Of a stretch of DNA of 64,000 nucleotides, positions 24,280 through 31,915 are shown piece after piece; the stretch's first letter is position 1; each line of letters begins with the position of its first letter. The notes beneath the pieces were generated by a model. It saw only the letters and a program-made list of their open reading frames with translations, did no database searches and was not told the DNA's origin. The stretch is from contig JAHBUV010000001.1 of the NCBI GenBank assembly GCA_019637915.1, positions 62,001 to 126,000 on the forward strand, read 5' to 3'. Made by a program: the position numbers and the translations under genes. This DNA comes from Pseudobdellovibrionaceae bacterium. Lineage in GTDB: Bacteria; Bdellovibrionota; Bdellovibrionia; Bdellovibrionales; Bdellovibrionaceae.

Positions 24280-25617
24280 TCACTTGACGATGTACTCGCG
24301 CCAGCGGTTCATCAGCGCCGGGGTCATCTGCGCGTAGCAGATCGTGCCCTCGGTGGCGCTTTCCTTGCGGATCACTTTGGTGTCACGCGACAAATCGAAG
24401 ATCTTGTGTTCGTGGGTGCGCGGGAAATACAGCTGCACATCGGTCTGCATCTCGTTGATGGAATCCGCCATCAGGCGTTTCAGTTGCTCGATGCCCTGGC
24501 CGGTGAGGGCGCTCACGAAAACCCGCGGGAACTGGCGGATCTGGAATTGGCGCTCGACGGGGGCCACGTCCATTTTGTTGAAGACATGGATGATCTTTTT
24601 GTCCTGCCAGTTGAATTCCTCGATCAATTCCTCGACGACCTCGATCTGGCGGAGCATGTTCGGCGAGGACAGGTCCACCACGTGCAGGAGGATGTCGGCC
24701 TCGGCGGACTCTTCAAGCGTCGCTTTAAAGGCTTCGATCAAGTTCGTGGGCAGCTTGCGGATGAAACCCACGGTGTCGGTGACGACGGCGGGCGGGCCGT
24801 CGGGCAGGAAGATCTTGCGCGTCGTCGGATCCAGGGTGGCGAAGACCTGGTTTTTCGCCATCACCTGGGAGCCGGTGAGGCGGTTCAGGAGCGAGCTCTT
24901 GCCGGAGTTGGTGTAGCCGATGAGGGCGAAGCTCGGGATCTCGTGGCGGCGGCGCGAGCTGCGGTGCTGGGCCCGGCTCTTGCGCACGGTCTCGAGTTTC
25001 TTCTTGATCAGGGCGACGCGCTCGCGGATGCGGCGGCGGTCGTTCTCGATGGCTTTTTCGCCCGGGCCGCGGGTGCCGATGCCGCCGCCCTGACGGGACA
25101 GCGAGCCCATCCACGCATCCACCATGCGGGGCATTTGATCCAGCAGCTGCGCCAGCTCCACTTGAAGTTTTCCTTCAAAGGTTTGCGCCCGCTGCGCGAA
25201 AATATCCAGGATCAGCTGGTTGCGGTCGAGGACGCGGGCCTTGATGGCGGACTCCAGGTTCCGGGTCTGCACGCCGGACAACTGATGGTCGACGACGACG
25301 ATCTGGGCGGCGGAATCGCGCACCATCTCGGCGATCTCTTCGACCTTGCCGGTGCCGATCAGGGTCGAGGGGTTCCACTGCGGCAACACCTGGATGAGCG
25401 AGCCCACGACTTCGCCGCCCGCGGCGACCACGAGCTCTTCCAGCTCCAGAAGATTTTCTTTGATTTCACCCACCGGTTCGGACTTGAGGCCGACGCCGAT
25501 GACCAGGGTGCGTTCGTTGTTTTTCAGGCGCGGAGTCTGTGTCAACTCGAGCGTTTCTCCTTCGGAGGTCCGGGTCTGAAGGCCCAGGCCCCATACGAAA
25601 AGTCTAGCAAGCTTCAA
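24280..25617 (-). CDS. hflX: GTPase HflX
   Basis: A 445-residue OBG-HflX GTPase that splits stalled ribosomes, notably after heat stress. N-terminal HflX domain residues include W-N-P-S-T-L-I-G-T-G-K-V-E-E-I and V-D-H-Q-L-S-G-V-Q-T-R-N-L-E; the linker has the hallmark G-G-I-G-T-R-G-P-G-E; the G domain has G-Y-T-N-S-G-K-S-S-L (G1), T-L-D-P-T-T-R (G2), D-T-V-G-F-I (G3) and F-N-K-M-D (G4). Length is typical. It lies 51 bp downstream of the nitronate-monooxygenase-like gene on the same strand. Confidence 0.96.
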   Translation of the reverse strand: MKLARLFVWGLGLQTRTSEGETLELTQTPRLKNNERTLVIGVGLKSEPVGEIKENLLELEELVVAAGGEVVGSLIQVLPQWNPSTLIGTGKVEEIAEMVRDSAAQIVVVDHQLSGVQTRNLESAIKARVLDRNQLILDIFAQRAQTFEGKLQVELAQLLDQMPRMVDAWMGSLSRQGGGIGTRGPGEKAIENDRRRIRERVALIKKKLETVRKSRAQHRSSRRRHEIPSFALIGYTNSGKSSLLNRLTGSQVMAKNQVFATLDPTTRKIFLPDGPPAVVTDTVGFIRKLPTNLIEAFKATLEESAEADILLHVVDLSSPNMLRQIEVVEELIEEFNWQDKKIIHVFNKMDVAPVERQFQIRQFPRVFVSALTGQGIEQLKRLMADSINEMQTDVQLYFPRTHEHKIFDLSRDTKVIRKESATEGTICYAQMTPALMNRWREYIVK

Positions 25618-25668
25618 AATGGGACGAAAGAGCTTTTTGCGGGCGAATGCAGAAAAGAGAGGGGCGTT

Positions 25669-26736
25669 TCAAAGGGGGATGGGGGCGCAGGGCCCTTCGG
25701 CGAAGAGATCGCGGATCAACTCCGCCGCGGAGCTCTCCCGCAGGGGCCCTTTTCCGGTGCCGCACCAGAGGGAGAGGAAGTCCGCCGAGCCGGCTTGGGC
25801 GGAGGCGCCACGGAGGTCGCGGGTGAATTGATTCTGCACGGGGAAGGGCAGGAGCGCGCGCGGGTCCATTTCCTCCATGAAGCGATTGCGGATGCCGCGG
25901 GCGAGCCGTCCCGAGAAGACGCGGGTGGTTCGGGTTTCCCTGTCGGGGCGCTCCAGGAGTTTGCGGCGATAGGGCCCCGAGGTGCCGGCCTCTGTCGTGG
26001 CGAGAAAGGCCGTGCCCATCTGCACGGCCGCGGCCCCGGCGCGCAGGGCCGCATCGATGTCGGCCCTGTTCATGATCCCGCCGGCGGCGATGAGGGGGAT
26101 TTTGATTTTGGCCTTGAGCTCCCTGAGCAATTCCATCAGGGGGATTTCGGGATCGGGGGCGAGGGGATCGAAAATCCCGCGGTGCCCACCGGCCTCGATT
26201 CCCTGAAGGGTGATGGCATCGAGACCGGACTCTTGAAGCTCGAGGGCCTCCTCGGGGCTGGTGGCGGTGCCGATGAGGGTGATGCCGAGCTTTTTCGCCT
26301 CCAGGAGATGGGGGCGGGGCAGGGGGCCGAAGACGAAGCTCAGGACCGCGGGCTTCATCGAGAGGACGGCCTCGAATTGCCGGTCGAAGTCCTCTTCGAC
26401 GAAGCGGCGGGGATCCGGCGGCGTGAGGTGGAACTCGTCGCGGAATTTTTTCGTCTTCGCGAGGGCCTGTTGGATCTGCGCCTCCGTCGGCGGCGTGAAG
26501 GGGGTGGGAATGAAAAGATTCACGGCGAAAGGCTTCCGGGTGCGGGCTTGTGTTTGCGCGATGGTCTCTTTGATCGCGGCCGGCGCGAGGTAGGCGGCGC
26601 CGATGGATCCCAGCGCCCCGGCTTCGGACGAGGCGACGACCAGCTCCACGGTGCTGGGCCCACCCGCCATCGGGGCGACGATCAGGGGGCACTGAAGGCC
26701 CAAGGTGCTGGAAAACTCCGATTGCAAAAGACCCAT
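25669..26736 (-). CDS. Nitronate monooxygenase-like flavoprotein
   Basis: A 355-residue FMN-binding TIM-barrel protein of the 2-nitropropane dioxygenase/nitronate monooxygenase family: P-L-I-V-A-P-M-A-G-G-P-S-T near the N-terminus, G-S-I-G-A-A-Y, L-Q-G-I-E-A-G-G-H-R-G (the His is the catalytic base region), and I-A-A-G-G-I-M-N-R-A with G-A-A-A-V-Q-M-G-T-A-F as the FMN phosphate site. It oxidises nitronates or related compounds; the same fold also includes enoyl-ACP reductase II. The start is ATG 26736, with GGGAG just upstream; a longer reading from 26802 lacks a ribosome-binding site. Confidence 0.88.
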   Translation of the reverse strand: MGLLQSEFSSTLGLQCPLIVAPMAGGPSTVELVVASSEAGALGSIGAAYLAPAAIKETIAQTQARTRKPFAVNLFIPTPFTPPTEAQIQQALAKTKKFRDEFHLTPPDPRRFVEEDFDRQFEAVLSMKPAVLSFVFGPLPRPHLLEAKKLGITLIGTATSPEEALELQESGLDAITLQGIEAGGHRGIFDPLAPDPEIPLMELLRELKAKIKIPLIAAGGIMNRADIDAALRAGAAAVQMGTAFLATTEAGTSGPYRRKLLERPDRETRTTRVFSGRLARGIRNRFMEEMDPRALLPFPVQNQFTRDLRGASAQAGSADFLSLWCGTGKGPLRESSAAELIRDLFAEGPCAPIPL

Positions 26737-26887
26737 CGCTCCCGAATCTTGGCATTTCGCCCTGGGGAAAGCCAAGGGAATCGGGAGTTCGTCAAAATCC
26801 ATGAGACTGCTGTTCGGTTTCCCGCAAGATCCTTCTTTGGGGAGTGGGCATTTCTCTTTAAAAATTTGCGATCAAGAGGAGGCGGTG

Positions 26888-26905
26888 GTTTCCGCGCCGG
26901 AAGCG
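26888..26905. repeat. 18-bp direct repeat, left copy (flanks hydrolase gene)
   Basis: GTTTCCGCGCCGGAAGCG occurs here and again at 28045-28062 in the same orientation; the next dozen bases are also partly alike. Read on the minus strand both copies encode R-F-R-R-G-N in the same frame, suggesting leftovers of a duplicated coding segment. The 1.1-kb interval holds only the alpha/beta hydrolase. Confidence 0.5.
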
Positions 26906-27027
26906 ATCCGCGTCATTGTCGAAAGTCATCTGGCTCGATCTCTGCATTCTGGCGTTTCAGGAACTTCAGAACGTCGCTGGGTGAGTTGAAGGCCGCCCGG
27001 CGCCCCAACATCGAGGAGAATTGCCAC

Positions 27028-27915
27028 ATGGGATTTTTGACAGTGGGAACGGAGAACTCAACGCCGATCAATCTTTATTATGAAGACCACGGTTCCGGCA
27101 CGCCCGTCGTGTTGATCCATGGCTGGCCCTTGAGCGGTCGTTCGTGGGAAAAGCAAGTGCCGGCGCTGCTGGAGGCGGGCTTTCGCGTGATCACGTATGA
27201 CCGTCGCGGTTTCGGGAAATCCAGTCAGCCCTCCCAGGGTTATGATGCCAGCACTTTGGCGGCCGATCTCGACAGCGTGATGACGCAGTTGGATCTGCGC
27301 GAGGCCATTCTCGTGGGCTTTTCCATGGGCGGCACGGAGGTGGCGCGCTATCTCGGGAGGTACGGCACGGAGCGTGTGGACCGGGCCGTGTTCGTCAGCG
27401 CCGTGACGCCTTTTCTCCTGAAGACGGAAGAGAATCCCGAAGGCGTGGAGGCCTCCGTGTTCGATGGCATCCGCCAGAAGATCATCGAGGACCGGCCACA
27501 GTTTTTGACTTCCTTCCTGAAGGATTTCTACAACGTCGGCCTGTTCGACAAGGTCAGCGACGAGGCCGTGCGCATGAGCTGGCTCATCGCCGTGGGCGCC
27601 TCGCCGATCGGCAGCCTCAAGGCCGTCGACGCCTGGCTCGAGGACTTCCGCGGCGACCTGCGCTCGATCGACATCCCGGTGCTGGTGGTGCATGGCGATT
27701 CCGACAAGACGGTGCCGATCAAAGCCTCCGGCGCGCGCATGCGGGAGTTCATCCCCCATTGCGAGGATCACACCATCTCCGGCGCCCCGCACGGATTGAA
27801 CTGGACGCATGCCGAAGAACTGAACCGGATCCTGCTTGATTTCGTCGGCCGGGCGGCGCAACCCCGGCCGAGCTTCAGCCAGGTCAGCGCGGAAAGTGCG
27901 CCGGGAATGCATTAG
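27028..27915 (+). CDS. Alpha/beta hydrolase (non-haem chloroperoxidase/arylesterase-like)
   Basis: A 295-residue cytoplasmic alpha/beta hydrolase. H-G-W-P-L-S-G-R-S-W forms the oxyanion region, D-R-R-G-F-G-K-S follows, the nucleophile is the Ser in G-F-S-M-G-G, the acid is the Asp in H-G-D-S-D-K-T-V-P, and the base is the His in G-A-P-H-G-L-N. This motif set matches cofactor-free haloperoxidase/arylesterase proteins; the true substrate is likely an ester. GAGGAGAA lies ten bases before the ATG. Direct repeats of 18 bp at 26888 and 28045 bracket the gene, hinting that it arrived or was duplicated as a unit. Confidence 0.9.
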   Translation: MGFLTVGTENSTPINLYYEDHGSGTPVVLIHGWPLSGRSWEKQVPALLEAGFRVITYDRRGFGKSSQPSQGYDASTLAADLDSVMTQLDLREAILVGFSMGGTEVARYLGRYGTERVDRAVFVSAVTPFLLKTEENPEGVEASVFDGIRQKIIEDRPQFLTSFLKDFYNVGLFDKVSDEAVRMSWLIAVGASPIGSLKAVDAWLEDFRGDLRSIDIPVLVVHGDSDKTVPIKASGARMREFIPHCEDHTISGAPHGLNWTHAEELNRILLDFVGRAAQPRPSFSQVSAESAPGMH

Positions 27916-28044
27916 GATTCCAGACTCCTTGCTCGGACCCACGCGCGACAACGGCGGGGTCCGACCCCTTCAATCCAGGCCGGTTTTGCCGTCCGCCCAG
28001 TAGGCGCGGGTTTTCAATTTCTTTCCGGGCACTTCGCTGAGCTC

Positions 28045-28062
28045 GTTTCCGCGCCGGAAGCG
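28045..28062. repeat. 18-bp direct repeat, right copy
   Basis: Same 18 bases and orientation as 26888-26905. On the minus strand it sits in a 35-codon open stretch, stop at 27970-27972, which lacks a start codon of its own and runs on from another frame of maeB; this reads like a gene remnant. Confidence 0.5.
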
Positions 28063-28079
28063 GGTTGCGTCACAATTCC

Positions 28080-30407
28080 CTACGCCTGTCCCCTCGGGGA
28101 CATGCCCGGCGACTGCTGGTCGCGTTTTTCGCGGAAGTCGCGCAGGTACTGCGCCTCCAGGGTGGTGAGCACCACGGAGTTCACGATGCCCTCGACCGTC
28201 GTCGTGCGCTGGAGCACGTTGGCGGAACGGCGCACGCCCATCAGGAACGGCCCCAGCACCTCGGCCTTGCCGATCTGTTGCAGCAGCTTGTAGGAGATGT
28301 TCGCCGACTCGAGGTTCGGGAACAAAAGGATGTTCGCGCCCTCTTTCAGCTCCGAGAAGGGGAAGATGCGCGAGATGATCTCCGGATTCACCGCCGTGTC
28401 CGCCTGCACGTCGCCGTCGGCGATGATCTCGGGGCGGGCCTTTTTCACCAGCTCCGCCGCGCGCTTCATCTTCGACGGGGTCGGGCCCACGCCCGAGAAG
28501 TTCGAGTAGCTGAGCATGGCGATGCGCGGCTCCTGCGCGAAGTACTCCGAGACGCGCGCCGCCTGCAGGGCCATGCCGGCCAGCTGCTCGGCGGTGGGGT
28601 CGAAGTTCACCGTCGTGTCGGCGAGCATCAGGAAGCGGTCCTCCATCAGCACGAAGTTCAAACCCGCCGGCACGCCATCCGTGTGCAGACCGATGATCTG
28701 CAGGATCGGCCGCACGCCGTCGGCGTAGTTCTGGCTGGCGCCGGTGACGAGACCGTCGGCGTCGCCCATGTGCACCATCATGGCGGCGAAATAATTCGGG
28801 TCGGCCATCAGGCGCTCGGCCTCGCTCAAATTCACGCCCTTGCGCTGGCGCTTCTTGTACAGCTCCTGCACGTAGGTCTGAAAACGCGGGTGCATGCGCG
28901 GATGGATGATCTGCACGTCCTGCAGGTTCTCAAGACCCAGCGCCGCGATCTTCTCGCGCACGCGGTCCGGATAGCCTAGCAGAATGGGTTCGCAGATTTT
29001 CTCCTCGACCAGGGTGCGCAGGGCCTTCAGGACTTTCGAGCTCGTGCCCTCCGGGAAGATGATCTTGCAGAGCTCGCCGTTGCGGGCTTCCGAGTTCTGG
29101 TGAACTTTGTGGATCGCCGTGCGGATGAAGGCCTTCGAGGGACCTTGCAGGGCCTCCAGGCGGTCGTGGTATTTTTCCCAGTCCACGATGTGCTTGGTCG
29201 CCACCCCGGACACCATGGCGGCGCGGGCGACGGCCGGCGCCACCCGCAGCAGCACGCGGGTGTCGAAGGGTTTCGGGATCAGATATTCGCGGCCGAACTT
29301 GAAGTTCTTGCCCCCGTAGGTCACCGACACGCGGTCGGGCACGTCCTCGCGGGCGAGCTGGGCCAGGGCGTGGACGGCGGCGAGCTTCATCTCCTCATTG
29401 ATCTGGGTCGAGCGGGTGTCCAGGGCCCCGCGGAAAATGGAAGGAAAGCCCAGCACGTTGTTGACCTGATTGGGATAATCCGAGCGGCCGGTGGCGATGA
29501 TGGCGTCGGGGCGCACCTCGCGGGCCTTGTCCGGCGTGATCTCCGGGTCGGGATTCGCCATGGCGAAGATGATCGGGTCTTTCGCCATTTTCTTGATCAT
29601 GTCGGGCGTCAGCGCCCCGGCCACCGACAGGCCGACGAAGACGTCGGCGCCGTCCAGGGCCTCGGTCAGCGTGCGGGCCTTGGTGTCGACGGCGAAGGCC
29701 TCTTTGTATTTGTTCATGCCCTCTTTGCGGCCCTTGTAGATGACGCCCTGACTGTCGCACATCAGGAGATTCTCGGGCTTCACGCCGATCGACAGGAAGA
29801 TCTTCGAGCAGGCGATGGCCGAAGCGCCGGCGCCGTTGACGACGAGGCGGATCTTGCCGAGGTCGCGCTTGGTGATCAGGCAGGCGTTGATCAGTCCCGC
29901 GCCGCTGACGATGGCCGTGCCGTGCTGGTCATCGTGAAAGACGGGGATGTTCATTTCTTTTTTGAGTCTTTCTTCAATTTCAAAGCACTCGGGCGACTTG
30001 ATGTCCTCGAGGTTGATGCCGCCGAAGCTCGGCTCCATGGGGCGGACCGAGCGGCAGAAGTCATCGACGGTGTCGGCCTTGAGCTCGATGTCGATGGAGT
30101 CGATGCCGGCGAACTGCTTGAACAGGACGCCCTTGCCCTCCATCACGGGCTTGGCGGCGAGGGGGCCGATGTTGCCCAGTCCCAGCACGGCGGTGCCGTT
30201 GGAGATGACCGCGACCAGATTGCCTTTCGCCGTGTAATCATAGACTTTCGCCGGATCCTTCGCGATCACCTTGCAGGGGGCGGCGACTCCGGGGGAGTAG
30301 GCCAGGGACAGGTCTTTTTCGGTGCTGCAAGGTTTGCTCGGAATGATCTCGATCTTTCCGGGCGTGCCTTTGGCGTGATACTCCAGCGCTTCTTGATCGA
30401 GAGACAT
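28080..30407 (-). CDS. maeB: NADP-type malic enzyme with phosphotransacetylase-like domain
   Basis: A 775-residue hybrid malic enzyme converting malate to pyruvate and CO2 with NAD(P) reduction. The N-terminal half has the malic fold: S-L-A-Y-S-P-G-V-A-A-P-C, V-F-H-D-D-Q-H-G-T-A-I-V (metal and malate site), V-V-N-G-A-G-A-S-A-I-A-C (nucleotide site) and F-A-M-A-N-P-D-P-E-I. Residues from about 440 form a PTA-like domain (I-I-F-P-E-G, G-D-A-D-G-L-V-T-G-A, F-S-G-V-G-P-T-P), which in related enzymes binds acetyl-CoA as regulator. AAGGAG lies eight bases before the ATG at 30407. It diverges from fadI; it may supply pyruvate and NADPH while acetyl-CoA flows in from fatty acids. Confidence 0.95.
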   Translation of the reverse strand: MSLDQEALEYHAKGTPGKIEIIPSKPCSTEKDLSLAYSPGVAAPCKVIAKDPAKVYDYTAKGNLVAVISNGTAVLGLGNIGPLAAKPVMEGKGVLFKQFAGIDSIDIELKADTVDDFCRSVRPMEPSFGGINLEDIKSPECFEIEERLKKEMNIPVFHDDQHGTAIVSGAGLINACLITKRDLGKIRLVVNGAGASAIACSKIFLSIGVKPENLLMCDSQGVIYKGRKEGMNKYKEAFAVDTKARTLTEALDGADVFVGLSVAGALTPDMIKKMAKDPIIFAMANPDPEITPDKAREVRPDAIIATGRSDYPNQVNNVLGFPSIFRGALDTRSTQINEEMKLAAVHALAQLAREDVPDRVSVTYGGKNFKFGREYLIPKPFDTRVLLRVAPAVARAAMVSGVATKHIVDWEKYHDRLEALQGPSKAFIRTAIHKVHQNSEARNGELCKIIFPEGTSSKVLKALRTLVEEKICEPILLGYPDRVREKIAALGLENLQDVQIIHPRMHPRFQTYVQELYKKRQRKGVNLSEAERLMADPNYFAAMMVHMGDADGLVTGASQNYADGVRPILQIIGLHTDGVPAGLNFVLMEDRFLMLADTTVNFDPTAEQLAGMALQAARVSEYFAQEPRIAMLSYSNFSGVGPTPSKMKRAAELVKKARPEIIADGDVQADTAVNPEIISRIFPFSELKEGANILLFPNLESANISYKLLQQIGKAEVLGPFLMGVRRSANVLQRTTTVEGIVNSVVLTTLEAQYLRDFREKRDQQSPGMSPRGQA

Positions 30408-30523
30408 AAAGTGACTCCTTGCTCTAGTCCGAGAGAGAGTAAGCAGAGACCTCGACCTGGTCAATGCTGCGAGAGGTCAGTGGCTTTCATCCCCCTCTCA
30501 CCTGGGCTTCGCAAAAAAACAAT

Positions 30524-30553
30524 TTGTTGAGTGCTTTCAGCGGGGTCTATCAT
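30524..30553 (+). promoter_or_regulatory. Likely sigma-70 promoter of fadIJ
   Basis: TTGTTG (30524-30529) and TATCAT (30548-30553) with an 18-bp spacer; the start point would be near 30560, leaving a short leader with GGAGG at 30563 before the fadI ATG. Confidence 0.4.
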
Positions 30554-30571
30554 CGAGACTCTGGAGGTTTC

Positions 30572-31915
30572 ATGAAGTCACCGCGGGATGTGGTTCTCAT
30601 TGACGGCGTGCGCACGCCCTTCGCCAAGGCCGGCACCAAACTCAAAGGCGTTCATCCGGCCGATCTCGGCAAGACGGCCTTGAAAGAGCTGACGGCTCGC
30701 ACCAATTTGGACGTGAATCTGGTCGATGAGGTCATCATCGGCAACACCGGCAATCCGGTCGATTCCGTCAACATCGGCCGCGTGGTGGCCTTGAACGCCG
30801 GCATCCCGCAGCGCACCTCCGCTTACACTGTCCACCGCAACTGCGCCTCGGCCATGGAGTCCATCTCGCAAGGTTATGAAAAAATCCGCTCGGGCACGAT
30901 GGACGTGATCCTCGCCGGCGGCACCGAGAGCATGTCGCAGATGCCGACGCTCCTGCCGGCGAAAATCCAGGGCCTCTTCGACAAACTCTTCGCCGCCAAA
31001 GGCCCGAAGCAGGCCCTGCCGCTTTTGTGGGCGCTTTTCAAAGCCGACGTGAAGCAGCTCCGCGCCTTGCTCCAGGGCAATATGCGCGACGAGTACTTCC
31101 CGGTGATCTCGGTCATGCAGGGGCTCACGGATCCCTTCGTCGGCATCAACATGGGCCAGACGGCCGAGATCCTCGCCAAGGAGTGGGGGTTGTCGCGCGA
31201 CACCCTGGACCGCTTCGCCCTGCGCTCGCACCAGCTGGCGAGCAAGGCCTGGAAAGAGGGCCGCATCAAAGAGGAGGTGGTGCCTTTGTACGTGCCTCCC
31301 AAATTCGATGAGGTCTTGTCCGAGGACATCGGCCCCCGCGACAATCAGACCCTGGAGGCCCTGACCAAGCTCAAACCCTTCTTCGACAAGCAGACGGGGA
31401 CCATCACCGCCGGCAACTCCTGCCCGATCACCGACGGCGCCGCCATGGTGCTCCTGATGTCGCGAGAAAAGGCCGAAGCCCTGGGCTACAAACCGACGGC
31501 CCGCATCCGCGGCTACGGCTTCGCGGGCCTGGAGCCCGAGCGCATGGGCCTGGGGCCGGTGTACTCGTCGCCGGTGGCTTTGAAGCGCGCCGGCCTGACG
31601 ATGAAGGACATCGGCCTCGTGGAATTGAACGAAGCCTTCGCGGCGCAGGTCCTGGCCTGCCAGAAGGCTTTCGCGTCCGATCAGTTCGGCCGCGACAAAC
31701 TCGGTCTCGGCGGCAAGGTCGGCGAGATCCGCGACGACATCCTGAACGTCAACGGTGGCGCCATCGCGTACGGGCACCCGGTCGGCGCCACGGGCACGCG
31801 CCTGGTGCTGACGCTGATGAAAGAAATGAAACGCCGTCAAACGCAGTTCGGTCTGGCGACTTTGTGCATCGGCGGCGGTCAAGGTGGGTCCATGGTTCTG
31901 GAGCTGGAGGCTTAA
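30572..31915 (+). CDS. fadI: Acetyl-CoA C-acyltransferase (3-ketoacyl-CoA thiolase)
   Basis: A 447-residue thiolase that cleaves 3-ketoacyl-CoA with CoA to acetyl-CoA and a shortened acyl-CoA. Nucleophile Cys91 lies in H-R-N-C-A-S-A-M-E-S; later come N-E-A-F-A-A-Q, N-V-N-G-G-A-I-A-Y-G-H-P-V-G-A-T-G-T-R and the second catalytic Cys in L-C-I-G-G-G-Q-G. Length and the partnership with a FadJ-sized multifunctional protein fit the FadI type. GGAGG sits five bases before the ATG. Its stop codon abuts the fadJ start codon with no gap, so the two subunits are made together. Confidence 0.93.
   Translation: MKSPRDVVLIDGVRTPFAKAGTKLKGVHPADLGKTALKELTARTNLDVNLVDEVIIGNTGNPVDSVNIGRVVALNAGIPQRTSAYTVHRNCASAMESISQGYEKIRSGTMDVILAGGTESMSQMPTLLPAKIQGLFDKLFAAKGPKQALPLLWALFKADVKQLRALLQGNMRDEYFPVISVMQGLTDPFVGINMGQTAEILAKEWGLSRDTLDRFALRSHQLASKAWKEGRIKEEVVPLYVPPKFDEVLSEDIGPRDNQTLEALTKLKPFFDKQTGTITAGNSCPITDGAAMVLLMSREKAEALGYKPTARIRGYGFAGLEPERMGLGPVYSSPVALKRAGLTMKDIGLVELNEAFAAQVLACQKAFASDQFGRDKLGLGGKVGEIRDDILNVNGGAIAYGHPVGATGTRLVLTLMKEMKRRQTQFGLATLCIGGGQGGSMVLELEA

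Noticed and set aside
27970-28079. Possible small gene downstream of maeB on the minus strand
   Set aside because: The frame looks protein-like but lacks a start codon and ribosome-binding site; treated as a remnant near the 18-bp repeat.
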